The notes under the pieces are model-generated. The model had not been told where the DNA came from and made no database searches. It saw only the letters and a list, made by a program, of their open reading frames with translations. Both the position numbers and the translations under genes were made by a program. A stretch of 64,000 nucleotides of DNA from DALYJJ01 sp033763935 (GTDB taxonomy: Bacteria; Acidobacteriota; Terriglobia; Bryobacterales; Bryobacteraceae), in contig JANRJO010000056.1 in NCBI GenBank assembly GCA_033763935.1, forward strand, positions 1 through 64,000. The letters run 5' to 3'. Below are positions 61,455-64,000 of this stretch, piece after piece (position 1 is the stretch's first letter; each line of letters begins with the position of its first letter).

Positions 61455-61909
61455 GGCGGGGTAGACATTTTGCGAAGACGATCGGCATCGGCGCGATCCT
61501 GGAGACGGCCCGTTGCCTCCTTATTCCGGATCAACTCTTCCAGGCCAATGAAGCAGACCGGAACGCCATCAATCGATCCGTGAACGCGTGAGGCCCAGGC
61601 CTCGTCGAAGCTGACGCCCGCAATCGAAGTGATCACGTCAATTCGATTTGGGGTCACACCGAGTTGAATGACCTGGTCGAGTTTCGACAGATCTTCAACG
61701 GCGATGTTCAGGCTGGAGAAGCCGAACTGCCGTAAGGCGTTGACAGCGCGCTCGGCATTCTCAGCATCGGGTCGCACGAGGAAGTCGATATCTGCGGTAA
61801 ATCGTGGGTAACCGTGCCAGGCGACGGCGAAAGCACCCACGACCAGGTATTCAACTCGATGTGCGTTCAGTAATTCGACAAACTCGCGCCAGTCTCTGTT
61901 CAGCTTCAT
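61445..61909 (-). CDS. AbiEii/MNT-like nucleotidyltransferase
   Basis: A 154-residue protein. YLVVGAFAVAWHGYPRFTAD followed by DIDFLV gives the G-x-x-A-x-x-x-H-G and T-x-DID metal-binding motifs of minimal nucleotidyltransferases such as AbiEii. VPVCFIGLEELIRNKEATGR is the usual C-terminal helix. The start lies inside the 3' part of an upstream small gene in another frame (59-bp overlap), so the two are coupled. It may be the toxin of a toxin-antitoxin-like pair, though many such pairs are uncharacterised. Confidence 0.85.
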   Translation of the reverse strand: MKLNRDWREFVELLNAHRVEYLVVGAFAVAWHGYPRFTADIDFLVRPDAENAERAVNALRQFGFSSLNIAVEDLSKLDQVIQLGVTPNRIDVITSIAGVSFDEAWASRVHGSIDGVPVCFIGLEELIRNKEATGRLQDRADADRLRKMSTPPYQ

Positions 61910-62039
61910 CGGCGAGGGTCCAGGATCGCAGTTGCAGGACGACGCGCACGCGCTCTTCGGGCGTCATGTTCCGGTCTCGTTCGCAGTCCGCGGCGTCGGC
62001 CTCCTCGAAGCTGTTGAAGATGCGAACGACCTTTTCCAC
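61851..62039 (-). CDS. Small partner of nucleotidyltransferase
   Basis: A 62-residue protein. MEKVVRIFNSFEEADAADCE and RDRNMTPEERVRVVLQL form a short strand and helices. Small proteins with this EEADAAD...MTPEERV pattern commonly precede AbiEii-like nucleotidyltransferase genes. The 59-bp overlap with the downstream gene supports a functional pair. Whether it is an antitoxin is unproven. Confidence 0.75.
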   Translation of the reverse strand: MEKVVRIFNSFEEADAADCERDRNMTPEERVRVVLQLRSWTLADEAEQRLARVCRITERTSS

Positions 62040-62099
62040 CCCTCCATTTTAGCGCTCGAATGATTTGCCCGAGGTTCGGATACACTGTTGAAACCTCAC

Positions 62100-64000
62100 A
62101 TGCACCTCGCGCTCGGCGACACGGTTGGGCCATACGAGATCACCTCCCGACTTGGCGCGGGCGGGATGGGCGAGGTCTATCGGGCGCGCGACACGAAACT
62201 GGGGCGCGACGTGGCGCTGAAGGTGGTGGCGCCTTCGCTGCTACAGGACGCCGAGTATCTGGCTCGGTTTCAACGAGAGGCTCAGGTGTTGGCTTCGTTG
62301 AACCATCCCAACATCGCGCAGATCTATGGCGTGGAGCAGCAAGCGATCGTCATGGAACTGGTGGAAGGGGCAACCCTCGCGGGGCCGGTGCCGGTGGAGG
62401 AGGCCATTGCCCTCGGGAAGCAACTGGCGGGGGCTTTGGAGGCAGCGCACGAGAAGGGAATCGTGCATCGGGACATCAAGCCGGGCAACGTCAAGGTCAC
62501 GAAAGACGGCACGGTGAAGGTTCTCGACTTTGGGCTGGCGAAGGACGGAAGCCGCGAGTCGGCCGTGCCGGCCGACTCGCCGACGATAACCATTGCCTCG
62601 ACCCGGGCGGGCGTCGTGCTCGGCACGGCGGCGTACATGGCGCCGGAGCAGGCGAGGGGTCACCAGGTGGATGGCCGGGCGGACATCTGGGCATTTGGCG
62701 CAGTGATGTACGAGTTGCTCACAGGGCGGCCAGCGTTTGGCGGAGAGAGCGTGGCGGACATACTGGCCGCAACGATGAAGCAGGAACCGGACTGGAGCGC
62801 TCTACCGCCGGACACGCCTGCGTCTGTGGCCGCGCTGCTTCGGCGCTGCCTCACAAAGGACCGGAGGCAGCGGCTGCAGGCGATGGGGGAAGCGCGCATT
62901 GCCCTGGAGCGGCCGGTGGAGGGGGCGGCACCGGCGAAGACCGGTTCGCGACTGCGGTTGGGAGTGCTGTTGGTCGGGCTCGCTATGGTGGCGGCGGGGT
63001 TCGGCGCGGTCGCCGGGTGGCTTGCGCACCGGCCGGCGGGCAAGCTCGTCACACGTTGGCTGGTGCAGCCGGGGCGCGAGTTCGATTCAATCCGGACGGC
63101 ACGAATGGGCGCGGCGGCCATTCTCTCGCCGGACGGAAAGAGACTGGTCTACACGGGGCGCGGCGCGGACGGGCAGTGGATGCTCTATACGCGGCTGGTC
63201 GAGGAGGAGCAGGCAAGTCCGATACCCGGCACCGAAGCGGCCCTCAATCCGATCTTCGACCCAGCAGGAGAGACTCTCGCGTTTTTCGCTAACGGCAAGC
63301 TCCGGCGTGTCTCCGTACGGGGCGAGGGGCTGACCACGCTCTGCAATGCGCCGTCGAGCCAAGGGGCCAGTTGGAGCCCAGACGGTTCCCTTGTCGCCGC
63401 GTTGTCCAGCTCCGGAGTACTCTCGCGGATCCCGCCGGGCGGCGGCACTTCATCGCCCGTCACGAAGCTGGAAGACGGAGAACTGACACACCGGTGGCCG
63501 CAGGTGCTACCTGGCGGCGAGACGGTCCTTTTCACGGCGCACACGGCGGGACTCTCCTTCGACGACGCGAACATTGTGGCGCAGTCTCTGCGGAGCGGCC
63601 AGCGGAAGACCCTGGTGAAGGGCGGCACATTCGGGCGGTACGCGCCGAGCGGCTACTTGCTGTACGTCAAGAACCAGACATTGTTTGCGGTGCGCATGGA
63701 CGCGGGATCGCTGACGGTGACGGGTGAGGCGATGCCGGTGGTGGCCGGGGTAAGCACGTCAGAATATGGGGACGCTCAGTACGACGTAACGGCAGAGGGC
63801 TCCCTTCTGTACTCGAAGGCCGTGCCAACCAGGCGGAGACTGGCGTGGCTCTCGGCGGGAGGCGGCCTTTCCCCACTTCGGGCGGAAAGAGGCCCGTACG
63901 GCGTTTTCCTCGACCTGTCGTCCGACGGATCCCGCCTCGCATTCGTGACCACCGAGGCGGGCAATCGGGACGTATGGACGTACGACATTCGCAGTGAGCG
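62100..64000 (+). CDS. Ser/Thr protein kinase with beta-propeller sensor (partial)
   Basis: The first 633 residues of a membrane kinase cut by the window end. The Hanks-type kinase domain has RLGAGGMGEVYRARD, the ATP lysine in VALKVV (~residue 43), the catalytic loop IVHRDIKPGN (~122-130), VLDFGLA and GTAAYMAPEQA. One membrane helix lies at about 283-303. After it come TolB/WD40-like blades such as ILSPDGKRLVYTG, ASWSPDGSLVAAL and LSSDGSRLAFVT. This layout is very common in acidobacteria. The propeller should be outside the cytoplasm, sensing a ligand. ATG 62100 is used; no stop is reached. Confidence 0.93.
   Translation, partial: MHLALGDTVGPYEITSRLGAGGMGEVYRARDTKLGRDVALKVVAPSLLQDAEYLARFQREAQVLASLNHPNIAQIYGVEQQAIVMELVEGATLAGPVPVEEAIALGKQLAGALEAAHEKGIVHRDIKPGNVKVTKDGTVKVLDFGLAKDGSRESAVPADSPTITIASTRAGVVLGTAAYMAPEQARGHQVDGRADIWAFGAVMYELLTGRPAFGGESVADILAATMKQEPDWSALPPDTPASVAALLRRCLTKDRRQRLQAMGEARIALERPVEGAAPAKTGSRLRLGVLLVGLAMVAAGFGAVAGWLAHRPAGKLVTRWLVQPGREFDSIRTARMGAAAILSPDGKRLVYTGRGADGQWMLYTRLVEEEQASPIPGTEAALNPIFDPAGETLAFFANGKLRRVSVRGEGLTTLCNAPSSQGASWSPDGSLVAALSSSGVLSRIPPGGGTSSPVTKLEDGELTHRWPQVLPGGETVLFTAHTAGLSFDDANIVAQSLRSGQRKTLVKGGTFGRYAPSGYLLYVKNQTLFAVRMDAGSLTVTGEAMPVVAGVSTSEYGDAQYDVTAEGSLLYSKAVPTRRRLAWLSAGGGLSPLRAERGPYGVFLDLSSDGSRLAFVTTEAGNRDVWTYDIRSE

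Overview
The window is high-GC (well over 60 percent) chromosomal DNA that most resembles an acidobacterium of the Bryobacteraceae/Solibacter type. The basis is gene content rather than a marker gene: paired DUF1552 and multi-domain DUF1587/DUF1592 cytochrome proteins, several Tat-exported Gfo/Idh/MocA oxidoreductases, a Ser/Thr kinase fused to a membrane anchor and beta-propeller, ECF41 and ECF42 sigma factors, a tricorn-type protease remnant, a Gram-negative RND efflux set and many secreted hydrolases. No rRNA, tRNA, CRISPR array or replication origin was found.

Layout. 1-2.8 kb is a mobile scar: a doubly frameshifted IS4-type transposase and a frameshifted ISL3-type transposase lie against the last ~60 codons of a tricorn-like protease. 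2.8-3.6 kb is a small lower-GC accessory module (Stv-like protein plus a small ORF) bracketed by copies of a 12-bp GC palindrome. 3.7-11.9 kb is mostly metabolism and housekeeping: aldo/keto reductase, GH1-like glycosidase, MATE pump with a heptad-repeat partner, pgk, nadD, nth, and a roadblock protein. 11.9-15.4 kb holds a candidate multi-hairpin RNA followed by a zinc-finger membrane protein and a large TPR protein. 15.4-20.8 kb is a long leftward housekeeping run acyP-apt-ispE-prs-rplY-pth-rpsF-rpsR-rplI ending in a clear terminator. 20.8-34.4 kb contains hemB, an exported S9 peptidase, selA, an exported oxidoreductase, a chemoreceptor, and a fatty-acid beta-oxidation pair (fused FadN/FadJ-like enzyme plus thiolase). 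34.4-40.2 kb has an exported esterase, a RibBX-like riboflavin protein and a hybrid histidine kinase.

40.2-59.2 kb is the most regulatory part. An ArsR-like regulator, SulP transporter and Tat-exported beta carbonic anhydrase form a coupled operon behind a perfect palindrome. An ECF41 sigma factor and its CxxC partner sit behind a match to the ECF41 promoter. A secreted-protein / DUF1552 / DUF1592 cluster follows, then ymdB. A 660-bp gene-free stretch carries a compact three-way-junction fold, a promoter candidate and a terminator-like hairpin just before an RND efflux operon. That operon ends in an ECF42 sigma factor, which faces a convergent four-gene YCII/VOC cluster preceded by a match to the ECF42 promoter. 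59.2-64 kb has an alpha/beta hydrolase split by one in-frame TAG, another Gfo/Idh/MocA oxidoreductase, an AbiEii-like nucleotidyltransferase with an overlapping small partner, and a Ser/Thr kinase cut by the window end.

The best leads for something undescribed are the two structured-RNA candidates (11.9-12.1 kb and 50.1-50.2 kb), the leader hairpin ahead of the RND genes, the Stv-like module, the heptad-repeat protein coupled to the MATE pump, and the ArsR/SulP/periplasmic carbonic anhydrase operon. All calls come from reading sequence; no database search was run.
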